Shown piece after piece: positions 1-7,587 of a DNA stretch of 13,422 nucleotides. Numbering within the stretch: the stretch's first letter is position 1; the number at the start of each line of letters is the position of its first letter. Under the pieces are notes generated by a model, which did not search any database, was not told where the DNA came from, and was given only the letters and a program-made list of their open reading frames with translations. The stretch is taken from the NCBI GenBank assembly GCA_946622925.1, contig CAMOQM010000013.1:1-13422 (forward strand), written 5' to 3'. Source of the DNA: an uncultured Caryophanales bacterium. Lineage in GTDB: Bacteria > Bacillota_I > Bacilli_A > RFN20 > CAG-826. Both the position numbers and the translations under genes were made by a program.

Positions 1-1
1 T

Positions 2-913
2 TTCAACAAACATAACGTTGCCGTTATCGTTCCTAACGAAATCGCTTATAACGATAATACGAAGAGCCCCTTAGGCACTCCGGGCGACTATCGCACCGAA
101 GACTTCGTTGGTACCCCCAGCGACGCCTACCGCGAACTTCCCGGCTTCCAAGTCGACACCAAAGATGCCCTTCCTGCTAGCGTCTTAGGCCAAGATGATA
201 ATGTTCTCACCAACGAAAAGGGTCAAATAATCCTCGTTGCCCGCGCTGGCGCTTCCTCTTATCAAGGCGTCCACTTCATGGTCATCGAGCGTTCCGCCCT
301 TTCCGAATATGGCACCACCGCCGATATGTCCGGCGCTAAGAAGGTCCAGGAAATCCCGGCTCCAGCCGCGGGTAGAGGAAGCAAATACGAAGACAAGGAC
401 ATCACCACCTTATCCGAGTACTACACCATCCACACCCCGAAGTCCACTTCCTTCCCGACCTACAATAACGGTACCTCCTCTTTGGCCAAGACCACCTATA
501 TCAACCAGTTGTCCGAATCCGAAGAGACCTATGGTAACACCAGGGACACCCTCGAAGGCCGTATCAAAGACTACAACACCGTCGCCGATACCTTCCGCTT
601 CCAATACTTAATTGAAAACGGCAGCCTCGCCTTCAACACCAATAATGACCTAGTCAAAGGCATCCAGGAAAAAGTCCAGACTTGGATTTCCACCAAACGT
701 GAAACCAACCACGAAAATGCCGTCGAGAAATTCGATGACACCTGGGCCACCTTTGCCGAATACCTAACCCGTGCCAATGAAGCCCGTACCTTAAAAGAAG
801 ATGGTTCTCAGAAGTTAATCTCTGAAACCTGCGCCATCGGTTATTCTTCCGAAGACGCCAAAAACGGCACCGGCATCTGGGCTATTGGAGGAGCTTGCTA
901 TGCTAAAAAGTAA
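2..913 (+). CDS. C-terminal part of a predicted secreted, foldase-like protein (5' partial)
   Basis: The reading frame is open from base 2 to the TAA at 911-913, giving 303 residues with no start codon of its own; the Met codon at 278 lies mid-domain and is not a real start. Residues about 45-98 end in a strand reading QGVHFMVIERSAL, which resembles the last strand of a parvulin (PpiC) domain, usually GYHIIKV. This is preceded by a segment like the parvulin lead-in (VLTNEKGQI). A charged helical region follows (about 150-270), with FRFQYLIENGSLAF and a stretch rich in Lys, Glu and Trp. The next gene is a lipoprotein of comparable style overlapping by 14 bases, so the two are probably co-translated and exported together. 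The best guess is an extracytoplasmic, membrane-anchored folding factor of the PrsA/SurA type, but the match is weak and the signal peptide lies outside the window. It could also be an unrelated lineage-specific lipoprotein. Confidence 0.6.
   Translation, partial: FNKHNVAVIVPNEIAYNDNTKSPLGTPGDYRTEDFVGTPSDAYRELPGFQVDTKDALPASVLGQDDNVLTNEKGQIILVARAGASSYQGVHFMVIERSALSEYGTTADMSGAKKVQEIPAPAAGRGSKYEDKDITTLSEYYTIHTPKSTSFPTYNNGTSSLAKTTYINQLSESEETYGNTRDTLEGRIKDYNTVADTFRFQYLIENGSLAFNTNNDLVKGIQEKVQTWISTKRETNHENAVEKFDDTWATFAEYLTRANEARTLKEDGSQKLISETCAIGYSSEDAKNGTGIWAIGGACYAKK
887..892 (+). promoter_or_regulatory. Ribosome binding site deciding the lipoprotein start
   Basis: GGAGGA lies 7 bases upstream of the ATG at 900 and inside the end of the preceding gene. 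It selects this ATG over the in-frame TTG at 885, and it leaves the lipobox cysteine at the usual distance (residue 24). Confidence 0.8.
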
Positions 914-2693
914 ATTACGCGTCCTTTCCCTTGGACTATTGATGGCCTCCGCCATCGGCCTAGCTTCCTGCTCCACCATTGAAGCTAAGCTAGCCACTTC
1001 CGAACAAGATGTCGCCATCCTTACCGGCACCGTTGGCAATATCACCCACAACGACCTCGAAACCTTATTCGAGAAAGTCGTCCCCGGTGATTCCGCCTCC
1101 GCCGAAAAGGTCTTAAACGAACTCCTTCTCAAGATCGCCTATGGCAAATATGGGGTCTTCTATGGAGAAGGCGAAAACAAAGGCCTTTATGAGCTCGTCT
1201 CCGTTATCGGTTCAATTGAGCCCACCACCTTCGATAACTCGGTCCTTGAATGGGTTAAGAAGAACAATCTAACTTACTTCCAACCCAAGATGGCCGATGG
1301 AGAAGCCCAAGAGCATTATGCTAGACGGGTCTCTAACTTAGTGGTCGACTTCTACAATCACATCCTTGAATCCATTAAGAAATCCTTCTGGAGCAATGTC
1401 ACCAATTCCAACTACCAAGATCGCAACGTCTTCTGCGAGAAGAAGTTCGCTCTTGCCCAGCGTGATAACCTCTACAAGATCGGCGACGCCGCCATCGATA
1501 ACGACCTAAGGAACGTCGTCAGCGGTTCGGATAACTACGAAGACGTCTTCAACTACTACAGCGAGCTTCTAGTTAACTACAAGGATTACATCGCCCGTTC
1601 CGTCCTCCCCGACATCTACCGCAAATTCATCGTCGAAGATTACCTAATCGAGAATAACTATTCTTCCTTAGGCCACACCTACGCGCGTAAAATCCAATAT
1701 ATTGCCCTTGCTGACATCTCTGGCTATTCCCTAGCCACCCAGCGTCTAGTCAATGCTTACGCCGACAAGGTCTTAGAAGCCGATCAAGAAGCCATGAGCA
1801 CCTTCTGTGGCAAAGATGTTAACTTCGACCACGCCGAATCCTTCCGTGATTTCCACTTCCTCGATCGCCTCTATAACGGCACCTATGACTTAAGCGACGA
1901 AGTCGAAAAAGCCATGGCCGAAGCCATCTATGAGGAAGCCGACTTCGAAAGCGTCGTATCCGCAAAAACCGGGGATACCTACTATCCTGCGACCAAAGCC
2001 GGAGCCATCTACAAAGATTATGGCGAACTAGAGGATAACGATCGTTCCAAGACCGGTTCCACCACCGACTTCACCAGCGGAGGCACCTACACCACTGCGA
2101 CCGGCCTCATGCTCAAACTCCGTGAGACCAAAGGCAGCAACTCCGTTACCGAAGGCTGGTACACCTCTTCTGAACTTAGCTCCATCCTCTCCGATCTAAA
2201 GACCAGGCTCTTCAAGATCCAGGTTGCTAACGAAGTGGATTCCCTTAAGGCCAATGCCACCCAGGAAGAGATCGATGCCAAGAACGCTTCCCTCTCCTAT
2301 GGTTGCTATCGCCAAGGCCGTTACTACATCGTCCCGGAGACCAGGCAAAAACCGGTCGAAGGCGAACCGTATCGTCCTTATCTAATCTACGACAAGTCCT
2401 CGTCCTCTTGGGTCATCCTCCGCGTCGATGAAGCCGTCAAGAACTCCAAACTTGGCAAGCGCAACACCGGTAAGGATAATCCCACCACTTACGAAGACTT
2501 CGCCGAAGCCGGCATGAGGGATGGTAAGCCGACTCAAAACCAAATCATCCTCACCGTCGCCGGTATGATGGCGGGTTCCGACACCTACGTCAAAGCCGCC
2601 CGTAGCAAAGTGCTCGAATCCGGTAAGTTAACTTATCATGACCAATCGGTCTACAATTACTTCGAAACCACTTTCCCCGACCTCTTCAATTGA
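900..2693 (+). CDS. Lipoprotein, diverged PrsA/SurA-like candidate foldase
   Basis: This is a 597-residue protein. The start is ATG at 900, because GGAGGA at 887-892 sits 7 bases upstream; the TTG at 885 would swallow that site. The N-terminus is a lipoprotein signal peptide: basic MLKSKLR, a hydrophobic core, then the lipobox LASC with Cys24 as the predicted lipidated residue. Residues 41-85 (VGNITHNDLETLFEKV, then VLNELLLKIAYGKYG) look like the SurA/PrsA N-terminal helical domain, where a short strand precedes a KDL-type helix and a long leucine-rich helix. A second helical part covers 180-275. Residues 430-515 could hold a much altered parvulin domain ending SSSWVILRVDEAV, and the last 35 residues are helical, ending YFETTFPDLFN. 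A Ser/Thr/Gly-rich insert lies at 380-400. Expected location is the outer face of the membrane. Length is about double PrsA. Lipoprotein status is solid; the foldase role is inference, helped by hit and yhaM next door. Confidence 0.8.
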   Translation: MLKSKLRVLSLGLLMASAIGLASCSTIEAKLATSEQDVAILTGTVGNITHNDLETLFEKVVPGDSASAEKVLNELLLKIAYGKYGVFYGEGENKGLYELVSVIGSIEPTTFDNSVLEWVKKNNLTYFQPKMADGEAQEHYARRVSNLVVDFYNHILESIKKSFWSNVTNSNYQDRNVFCEKKFALAQRDNLYKIGDAAIDNDLRNVVSGSDNYEDVFNYYSELLVNYKDYIARSVLPDIYRKFIVEDYLIENNYSSLGHTYARKIQYIALADISGYSLATQRLVNAYADKVLEADQEAMSTFCGKDVNFDHAESFRDFHFLDRLYNGTYDLSDEVEKAMAEAIYEEADFESVVSAKTGDTYYPATKAGAIYKDYGELEDNDRSKTGSTTDFTSGGTYTTATGLMLKLRETKGSNSVTEGWYTSSELSSILSDLKTRLFKIQVANEVDSLKANATQEEIDAKNASLSYGCYRQGRYYIVPETRQKPVEGEPYRPYLIYDKSSSSWVILRVDEAVKNSKLGKRNTGKDNPTTYEDFAEAGMRDGKPTQNQIILTVAGMMAGSDTYVKAARSKVLESGKLTYHDQSVYNYFETTFPDLFN

Positions 2694-2701
2694 TTAAACT
2701 T

Positions 2702-2730
2702 AAGGCAGGAAAACCCTGCCTTTTGTTTTT
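2702..2730 (+). terminator. Intrinsic terminator-like hairpin between the lipoprotein gene and hit
   Basis: AAGGCAGG (2702-2709) pairs perfectly with CCTGCCTT (2715-2722) around a 5-base loop, followed by the T-rich tract TTGTTTTT (2723-2730). It begins 9 bases after the lipoprotein stop codon. The hit ribosome binding site starts at 2731, immediately after the T tract, leaving no room for a separate promoter downstream of the hairpin. Confidence 0.85.
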
Positions 2731-2746
2731 AAAGGAGTAAAAGCAT

Positions 2747-3160
2747 ATGAAAGACGTTTTTTGCAAAATCATCGATGGGGAAATCCCCTCAACCAAGGTC
2801 TACGAAGACGGTGACGTCATCGCCATCTTGGATATCTCCCAAGTTACCCGTGGCCACATCTTGGTCATGCCCAAAGCCCATACCGAGTCGATTTTGACTT
2901 GTCCGGCCGAAACCTTGACCAAGGTCATGAAAATCGCCCAACGTATCGGCCAGGCCGAAGTCGCGGTCTTAGGGGCCCAAGGAGTCAATATCCTCACCAA
3001 CGCCGGCGAGATGGCCGGTCAAACCGTCCCCCACTTCCATGTCCACGTCATTCCTAGATACGCTCAAAAAGAAGGCGGCTTCGTCTTAGAAATGAAGCAG
3101 CAAGACACCAACGGGCTTGATCTCCCGCGTCTAGCTAGGGACATCGCCAAAGGAATCTAA
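2747..3160 (+). CDS. hit: HIT-family nucleotide hydrolase (histidine triad protein)
   Basis: This 137-residue protein has the usual length of bacterial Hit/HinT proteins. These are cytoplasmic dimers that cleave the phosphoramidate or acyl-phosphate bond of AMP-linked compounds such as adenosine phosphoramidates. The signature HFHVH places the triad at His96, His98 and His100, with the preceding conserved Asn85 in NILTNAG. The N-terminal stretch FCKIIDGEIPSTKVYED and the strand GHILVMPKAH (31-45) are typical of the family. Zinc-binding relatives carry two cysteines near the N-terminus; here only Cys6 is present and residue 3 is Asp, so a structural zinc is unlikely. ATG at 2747 has AAAGGAG at 2731-2737, 9 bases upstream. 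The gene sits after a diverged prsA-like lipoprotein and faces yhaM, echoing the grouping of prsA, hit and yhaM in Bacillus. The family assignment is firm; the physiological substrate is unknown. Confidence 0.95.
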   Translation: MKDVFCKIIDGEIPSTKVYEDGDVIAILDISQVTRGHILVMPKAHTESILTCPAETLTKVMKIAQRIGQAEVAVLGAQGVNILTNAGEMAGQTVPHFHVHVIPRYAQKEGGFVLEMKQQDTNGLDLPRLARDIAKGI

Positions 3161-3191
3161 AACAAAACGGGGTCGCCCCCGTTTTTATTTT
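3161..3191. terminator. Bidirectional terminator shared by hit (+) and the yhaM operon (-)
   Basis: AAAACGGGG (3164-3172) pairs with CCCCGTTTT (3177-3185) around the 4-base loop TCGC. On the plus strand the stem runs into a T-rich tail (3182-3190). On the minus strand the A-rich bases at 3159-3167 give an equivalent T tract. It lies between the convergent stop codons of the HIT gene (3158-3160) and the exoribonuclease gene (3194-3196), so one hairpin can end both transcripts. Confidence 0.9.
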
Positions 3192-3193
3192 GC

Positions 3194-4234
3194 CTATTTA
3201 AGTTCGTCTAGCTCCTCTTCTAGGCTAATCCCAGGCGCGCGCGTATCTTTACTATATATAGGGTAATAGAAATAACGGTCGTCCATATTGGCAAGTCTAG
3301 CCGTGAAAGCGCCTTTCTCCACCCCTTCATAAGCTTTATCGAGGATATTCATCTTCGCGTCTAAATCGTCGATTAAGGCCAAAACAAAGGACTCCCGGGT
3401 TAAGGGCATGATCGGGGAACCAAATTCCTGTTTGCCATGATGGGACAAGAACATATGTTCGAAGACCACGGCGATCTCTTTTTTGGCATATAAAGGATGC
3501 GAGGTGGATTTCTCTTCCTCGGGCAAATCATCATAGGCGAAGTAACCTAATTCCTTGGTAACTTCCCGACACTCGGCCTGACCGATGGAAATATGGCCAA
3601 GTAGCTTCCCCTCCAAGGTGAAAGTCGTGACGTTAGGTCCGGATAATTCAATGGTCTTGCCCATGTCATGGACGATAGCCCCACCTAAAAGGATATCGCG
3701 GTCCAGAGTCGGATAAACCGAAGCGACCTTCAAAGCCATATCCGCCATGGTGAGGGAATGATAAAGCAAACCCGAGACGAAATTATGGTGGTTCCTAACC
3801 GCGGCCGGCCAAGTAAGGTATTTGCTACCAAAACGATTGACCATGGCTTTGGTGAGGACTTTGACATCAGGGTTAACGATGGCTTCGATATAGGCGTCAA
3901 GCTTGGCCTTTAAGGTTTCTAAGGCCACTGGGGCATTAGGGATGAAACGGCTCCAATCCACCGAAACAAGGGCAACCTTTTCGCCATTATGGACTTTAAG
4001 CTGAAGGGAATCGCGGTATTTCAATACATCGCAGGAAATGGAAACGACGTTGCCTTTGGCAAAGACGACTTCATCATCGGGATCAACGTCCCATTTCTTG
4101 CCTTCAATGGTCCCGGATTTATCCTGGAAAACGAGGGACATGTAGGACTTTTGGGTCGAAGTCACTCCTTTTTTTGAGTCTAAGATTAGTAGGTCGACAA
4201 GCAGTCTATCGCCGTCTTTAAATTCGCTGATCAT
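3194..4234 (-). CDS. yhaM: YhaM-type 3'-5' exoribonuclease (OB fold plus HD domain)
   Basis: The 346 residues match YhaM/Cbf1 of Bacillota in length and order: an N-terminal OB-fold nucleic-acid-binding domain (about 10-95) and a C-terminal HD metal-dependent phosphohydrolase domain (about 145-300). Visible metal-site residues are His149/His150, the YHS motif (His159), the HD pair in GGAIVHDMGK (His189, Asp190), the HISIGQ motif (His214), SHHGK (His265, His266) and Asp290. YhaM trims short RNAs and degrades single-stranded DNA from the 3' end in the cytoplasm. ATG at 4232-4234 overlaps the recX stop as ATGA, and AAAGGA lies 8 bases upstream, so translation is probably coupled to recX. It is the last gene of the flippase-glycosyltransferase-recX-yhaM operon and ends at the shared terminator. 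The family call is strong; the exact substrate preference is taken from the family. Confidence 0.92.
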   Translation of the reverse strand: MISEFKDGDRLLVDLLILDSKKGVTSTQKSYMSLVFQDKSGTIEGKKWDVDPDDEVVFAKGNVVSISCDVLKYRDSLQLKVHNGEKVALVSVDWSRFIPNAPVALETLKAKLDAYIEAIVNPDVKVLTKAMVNRFGSKYLTWPAAVRNHHNFVSGLLYHSLTMADMALKVASVYPTLDRDILLGGAIVHDMGKTIELSGPNVTTFTLEGKLLGHISIGQAECREVTKELGYFAYDDLPEEEKSTSHPLYAKKEIAVVFEHMFLSHHGKQEFGSPIMPLTRESFVLALIDDLDAKMNILDKAYEGVEKGAFTARLANMDDRYFYYPIYSKDTRAPGISLEEELDELK

Positions 4235-5034
4235 AATTCGATTCCTTTCTCAATCGTTTCCTTGATGGCCTTGGAATGGAATCCTTTCTTGCGTAAATCA
4301 AGGTAAATCTTTTCCTTTAATTGGTAGCCTACGTATTTGCGGGAGTATTTGCTTTTGGCCAGCTCGAAATAGCGGTCCAATAATTTCTTTTCCGATTCTT
4401 CATCCATTGGCGAGATGCAGGCTTCCACCGCTTCTTCCGCCACCTTCTCATCAAAACCCCGTTCTATCAATGACCTAATCATCTGTAAGGCTTTCTTTTC
4501 GGAAGGACTCTTCACATATTTACGGTTTAAGATGGAGGCATACCTAAAGGCTTTTTCCTTTTCCTCTTCGTGACCGAGTTCAATGCTATTGACGATATTT
4601 GGGGAAATCCCTTTGGAACGGAGTTCATAGAGGATTTTGTTTTTCCCATATAGACGAAGTTGGGCGATATCATGGACGAAGGTATTGGCGTAGGCTTCGT
4701 CATTGATTAAACCAAGGTCTTTTAACTTCTTAGTAACGGAAATGACGATACCTTCATCCGCCCCCTTGGAGAAGAGTTTGGTTTGGATTTCCTTTTCCGA
4801 ATATAAGTCTTTGCCGAATAGCTTAAGGCAATAGACGTAATAACGGTCTTCGCTGGAAGCATGGAGAATGTTGGAAAGCTCATCGTTATCAACTTCCTTG
4901 CCGGCATAAAGATGGAAATCGGTAAAGGTTTCCGGTGACAAAGCCACTTTATTCCCGGATTGGAAATAAATCACGACTTCGTTCTTTTTGTACTTAAGAT
5001 TAGTTACGACATCACCAATTCTTTTTTCTGACAC
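4231..5034 (-). CDS. recX: Regulatory protein RecX
   Basis: RecX binds RecA filaments and modulates homologous recombination and the SOS response. The 267-residue product has the three-helix repeats of the family: YYVYCLKLFGKDLYSEKEIQTKL with GLINDEAYANTFVHD (about 65-115), RLYGKNKILYELRSKGI (about 125-145), and a distal repeat KYVGYQLKEKIYLDLRKKGF near the C-terminus. The length matches the long RecX form of Bacillota. I chose the GTG at 5032-5034, because GAGG at 5044-5047 lies 9 bases upstream. The alternative ATG at 5049 would add MRCIT and has no ribosome binding site. The gene overlaps the end of the glycosyltransferase gene by 23 bases and meets yhaM through an ATGA overlap, so it is embedded in a coupled operon with envelope genes. 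recA is not in the window. The family is confident, the start less so. Confidence 0.9.
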   Translation of the reverse strand: MSEKRIGDVVTNLKYKKNEVVIYFQSGNKVALSPETFTDFHLYAGKEVDNDELSNILHASSEDRYYVYCLKLFGKDLYSEKEIQTKLFSKGADEGIVISVTKKLKDLGLINDEAYANTFVHDIAQLRLYGKNKILYELRSKGISPNIVNSIELGHEEEKEKAFRYASILNRKYVKSPSEKKALQMIRSLIERGFDEKVAEEAVEACISPMDEESEKKLLDRYFELAKSKYSRKYVGYQLKEKIYLDLRKKGFHSKAIKETIEKGIEL

Positions 5035-6187
5035 GGTTATACACCTCATAGATATTTTCGTAGAACCGTTCCATGGAATAAGGGTCGATGGCCTTAATGG
5101 CGTTACTTTCGATCCGCTTTCGCTTCGCAGGTTCTAGATTAATTACGTTTTCAAGCTTTTGGGCCAACTCTTCCTCGGAGAAGAAGAAATAGCCGGATTC
5201 ATCATCTGAAATGGTATGGGCCAAGTTGTCGTCATAACGGGCCAAGACGATAAGATGGGCCGCCATCGCTTCCATATAGGTTAGGCCTTGGGTCTCGGTA
5301 AGGGAGGCCGAAACGAAGCAATCGCCCAAACGATAATAATCTTGGGTTTCATCCGGATCGCACTTCCCGGCGAAAACGACTTGCTCATTGAGATTAAGAT
5401 GATTGGAGATCTCCTTTAATTCCTCTTCGGCCGGCCCCCAACCAACGATAACTAGCTTGGTCTTGACCTTGGGTTTATCATCTAAGAATTTGCGGTAGGC
5501 CCGTAAAACTAAGTCGATAGACTTTTCTTTGGCGACTCTGCCTAAGGAAAGGATTACGTAATCATCGGGGGCGATCTTTAAGGATTTCTTAAGCGCGGCC
5601 GTCTTTTCCTTATCCTCTTTGCTAGGATCGAATTTAGATAAATCGATACCGGTCGGAATGACATCGATTTGCGAGTCGATATTGATGGCCCTAAGATAGT
5701 TTTTGATCTTATCCGAAGGGGCGATGATGGAATCAAACAAATTAGATTTGGTACGGTAGAAAGCCCGAACCGTATGGCGAGCGAACCTATCGAAATGCCC
5801 TTTGGTGACATAGTAGGCATAATCCTCGATCATCGTATGGAAGGTATAGATAGAGCCGACATGCAACCTACTGGCAACGATTGAGCCAAACATGCCAACC
5901 CCCATATCGCTTTGGATATGGCAGACATCGGGTTTGAAATAGGCGATGATCTCCATGGCTTTGGGGTTATAGATTTTGGAAAAGCGGTAGCCATACATTT
6001 GCTTTAACTCGGCCCCAGGGAGGCGGAGCACGCCATCCTTAAACTCCATGAAGTCGTTAAACGGATTGGTGGTGATGACCATGACGTTATGGCCATGTTC
6101 CATCAAGGTGCGACGCAAATTGAAAGTCGAGGTGGCAACCCCGTTTATTTCTGGTGGATAGGTATCGGTGAATAAAGCGACGTTCAT
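5012..6187 (-). CDS. GT4 glycosyltransferase, probable diacylglycerol glucosyltransferase
   Basis: The 391 residues form a GT-B retaining glycosyltransferase of family GT4. The N-terminus FTDTYPPEINGVATS carries the glycine loop (Asn15-Gly16). The sugar-nucleotide half shows LGRVAKEKS (Arg217, Lys222), IVGWGP (247-252) and the EX7E pair in ETQGLTYME (Glu298, Glu306). These features closely resemble the 1,2-diacylglycerol 3-glucosyltransferases of Bacilli and Acholeplasma, which add glucose from UDP-glucose to membrane diacylglycerol at the cytoplasmic face. The result is a non-bilayer glycolipid that can anchor lipoteichoic acid. ATG at 6185-6187 overlaps the upstream flippase-like gene as ATGA; an in-frame TTG at 6205 has no support. 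The intimate pairing with a PF03706-type membrane protein fits a glycolipid pathway. Sugar and acceptor specificity cannot be read from the sequence; a cell-wall mannosyltransferase is a less likely alternative. Confidence 0.88.
   Translation of the reverse strand: MNVALFTDTYPPEINGVATSTFNLRRTLMEHGHNVMVITTNPFNDFMEFKDGVLRLPGAELKQMYGYRFSKIYNPKAMEIIAYFKPDVCHIQSDMGVGMFGSIVASRLHVGSIYTFHTMIEDYAYYVTKGHFDRFARHTVRAFYRTKSNLFDSIIAPSDKIKNYLRAINIDSQIDVIPTGIDLSKFDPSKEDKEKTAALKKSLKIAPDDYVILSLGRVAKEKSIDLVLRAYRKFLDDKPKVKTKLVIVGWGPAEEELKEISNHLNLNEQVVFAGKCDPDETQDYYRLGDCFVSASLTETQGLTYMEAMAAHLIVLARYDDNLAHTISDDESGYFFFSEEELAQKLENVINLEPAKRKRIESNAIKAIDPYSMERFYENIYEVYNRVRKKNW
5044..5047 (-). promoter_or_regulatory. Ribosome binding site favouring the GTG start of recX
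   Basis: On the minus strand GAGG sits 9 bases before the GTG at 5034. The competing ATG at 5049 has no purine-rich stretch at the right distance. The site lies inside the 3' end of the glycosyltransferase gene. Confidence 0.55.
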
Positions 6188-7587
6188 AAGTCCCAGTGCT
6201 CCCAATCGTCCTTTTTCTTTTTGACCTTCTTTTGCTTCTTAGGCTTTATCTTGCCTAACTCCTGAGGCGGAATCTGATAGGTGGTCCTAATGGAGCGTCT
6301 AGTCAAAGGTTCTTCGTCATCGAGACGTTGGCCTTGATTGCTCTCCGAAATACGACGCTGAATTTCCTTCCTGGAGAATTGGCGGGTCTCATAAACCGTA
6401 TCGGCGGAGCGCTTACGTTCGGCATAGGTCTCCAACTGCAAAGTAACGAAGGTTTTGCGGTTGGCGTAGACGATGCTCTCTTTTGGACGGGAACGGTATA
6501 AAGCGGCGACCAAACCGGCCACTAACAAAGGAAGGTGGAAGGTCGCGGTTCTCCAAATAATCTGGGAGGCGTTGATGATACCGGCATTTCCATTGAAGGT
6601 ATTGAAATATAGCTGGTTATAGAAGAATTCGGAAATACCGGCGGCGCCTGGGATAGGAACTAGCCCGGTAACCATCTGGTGGAAGTTAAGCATGAAGGCC
6701 GAATCGATCATGGTATAGAAATTAAAGCTGGCATTTTCGCCCCAGGCGTGCAAAGCAAAACCGGCGAAATAAGGGATGGTCGACCTAAGCATGATCATGA
6801 GGAAGAACAAAATAACCTGCAAAATCAAAACCGGAACGTTAGCCTGAAGGCGCTTTAACTCGATTTTGAAGTTTTCGACTTGGACGCGGAGGTTTTCCCT
6901 GGTTTTGTCCGGATTCTTTAAAATGCGGATTTTGGCAAAAAAGCCGATGATATAGTGAAGGATGAAGTTATGGAACTTATGGCTATAGCTCATGGCGAAA
7001 AGAAGGAAGATAACCGATAAGTTAAGAAAGAATCCAAAAATTACCAAAGGGGTAATTGGGATGTTGATCCAGTTGCCGTTGACTTGGAAGCTAAAGGGCT
7101 GAATGCTCATGACGTCTTTCCAGTCGATGGCCAAGGCGACGATATCGATGAGGATCAAAACGGTTTGATAGATAATCGACCACATGACCGCGATAGAAGC
7201 AGCGTTAGAAACCTGCATCCCCTGCGATTTCATGGTGTAGACCTGCATGACCTGACCGCCGCTAGCGCCAGGGGTGACGGAAGAATAGAATTGCCCAACC
7301 AAAGATGTGGCTAAACCCTGATGGTATTTATAATCGCGGGAATATAGACGGCAGAATACCAAGATGATCAAAGCGTCGATGCAATAGGATAAAGCCACTA
7401 TACCAACGATTAGAAGCAAGAAACGCCAATCGCAAGTCGAGATAGCCGCCACGACCTGATCGAAGGTGTTATATAGAGACAACGTCAAAGAAATCGCGGT
7501 CGCAACCAAGACGATGAGAATATAAAGAACGTACTTCAGTTTACCGTTCTTGTTCTTTTTGGTTTCGTTAGTCGGTCTATCGTCCAT
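6184..7587 (-). CDS. Flippase-like polytopic membrane protein (PF03706 / UPF0104 family)
   Basis: This is a 467-residue integral membrane protein. Hydrophobic segments lie near residues 18-39, 55-80, 92-105, 129-154, 178-200, 208-220, 250-280, 291-310 and 345-364. The motifs TPGASGGQ (105-112) and PIPGAAGISE (311-320) are the hallmarks of the family that includes the membrane half of MprF and AglD-like proteins, implicated in moving lipids or lipid-linked sugars. After the last membrane segment comes a hydrophilic tail of about 100 residues, strongly basic near the end (KPKKQKKVKKKKDDWEHWDL). I prefer ATG at 7587, which starts after a -10-like box at 7596-7601. ATG at 7617 would add 10 residues and have an inverted repeat inside the coding region; neither start has a ribosome binding site. 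Its stop overlaps the glycosyltransferase start (ATGA), so the two are probably made together. The substrate is unknown. Confidence 0.87.
   Translation of the reverse strand: MDDRPTNETKKNKNGKLKYVLYILIVLVATAISLTLSLYNTFDQVVAAISTCDWRFLLLIVGIVALSYCIDALIILVFCRLYSRDYKYHQGLATSLVGQFYSSVTPGASGGQVMQVYTMKSQGMQVSNAASIAVMWSIIYQTVLILIDIVALAIDWKDVMSIQPFSFQVNGNWINIPITPLVIFGFFLNLSVIFLLFAMSYSHKFHNFILHYIIGFFAKIRILKNPDKTRENLRVQVENFKIELKRLQANVPVLILQVILFFLMIMLRSTIPYFAGFALHAWGENASFNFYTMIDSAFMLNFHQMVTGLVPIPGAAGISEFFYNQLYFNTFNGNAGIINASQIIWRTATFHLPLLVAGLVAALYRSRPKESIVYANRKTFVTLQLETYAERKRSADTVYETRQFSRKEIQRRISESNQGQRLDDEEPLTRRSIRTTYQIPPQELGKIKPKKQKKVKKKKDDWEHWDL

Noticed and set aside
237..611. 124-codon Pro/Ser-rich open frame within the first protein
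   Set aside because: It is in another frame of a real coding region, and its Pro/Ser/Thr-rich composition is the frame-shifted reading of GCC/ACC-rich codons.
278..913. ATG at 278 as the start of the first protein
   Set aside because: The frame is open back to base 2, the Met lies inside a plausible domain strand, and no ribosome binding site precedes it. The gene is cut by the window edge.
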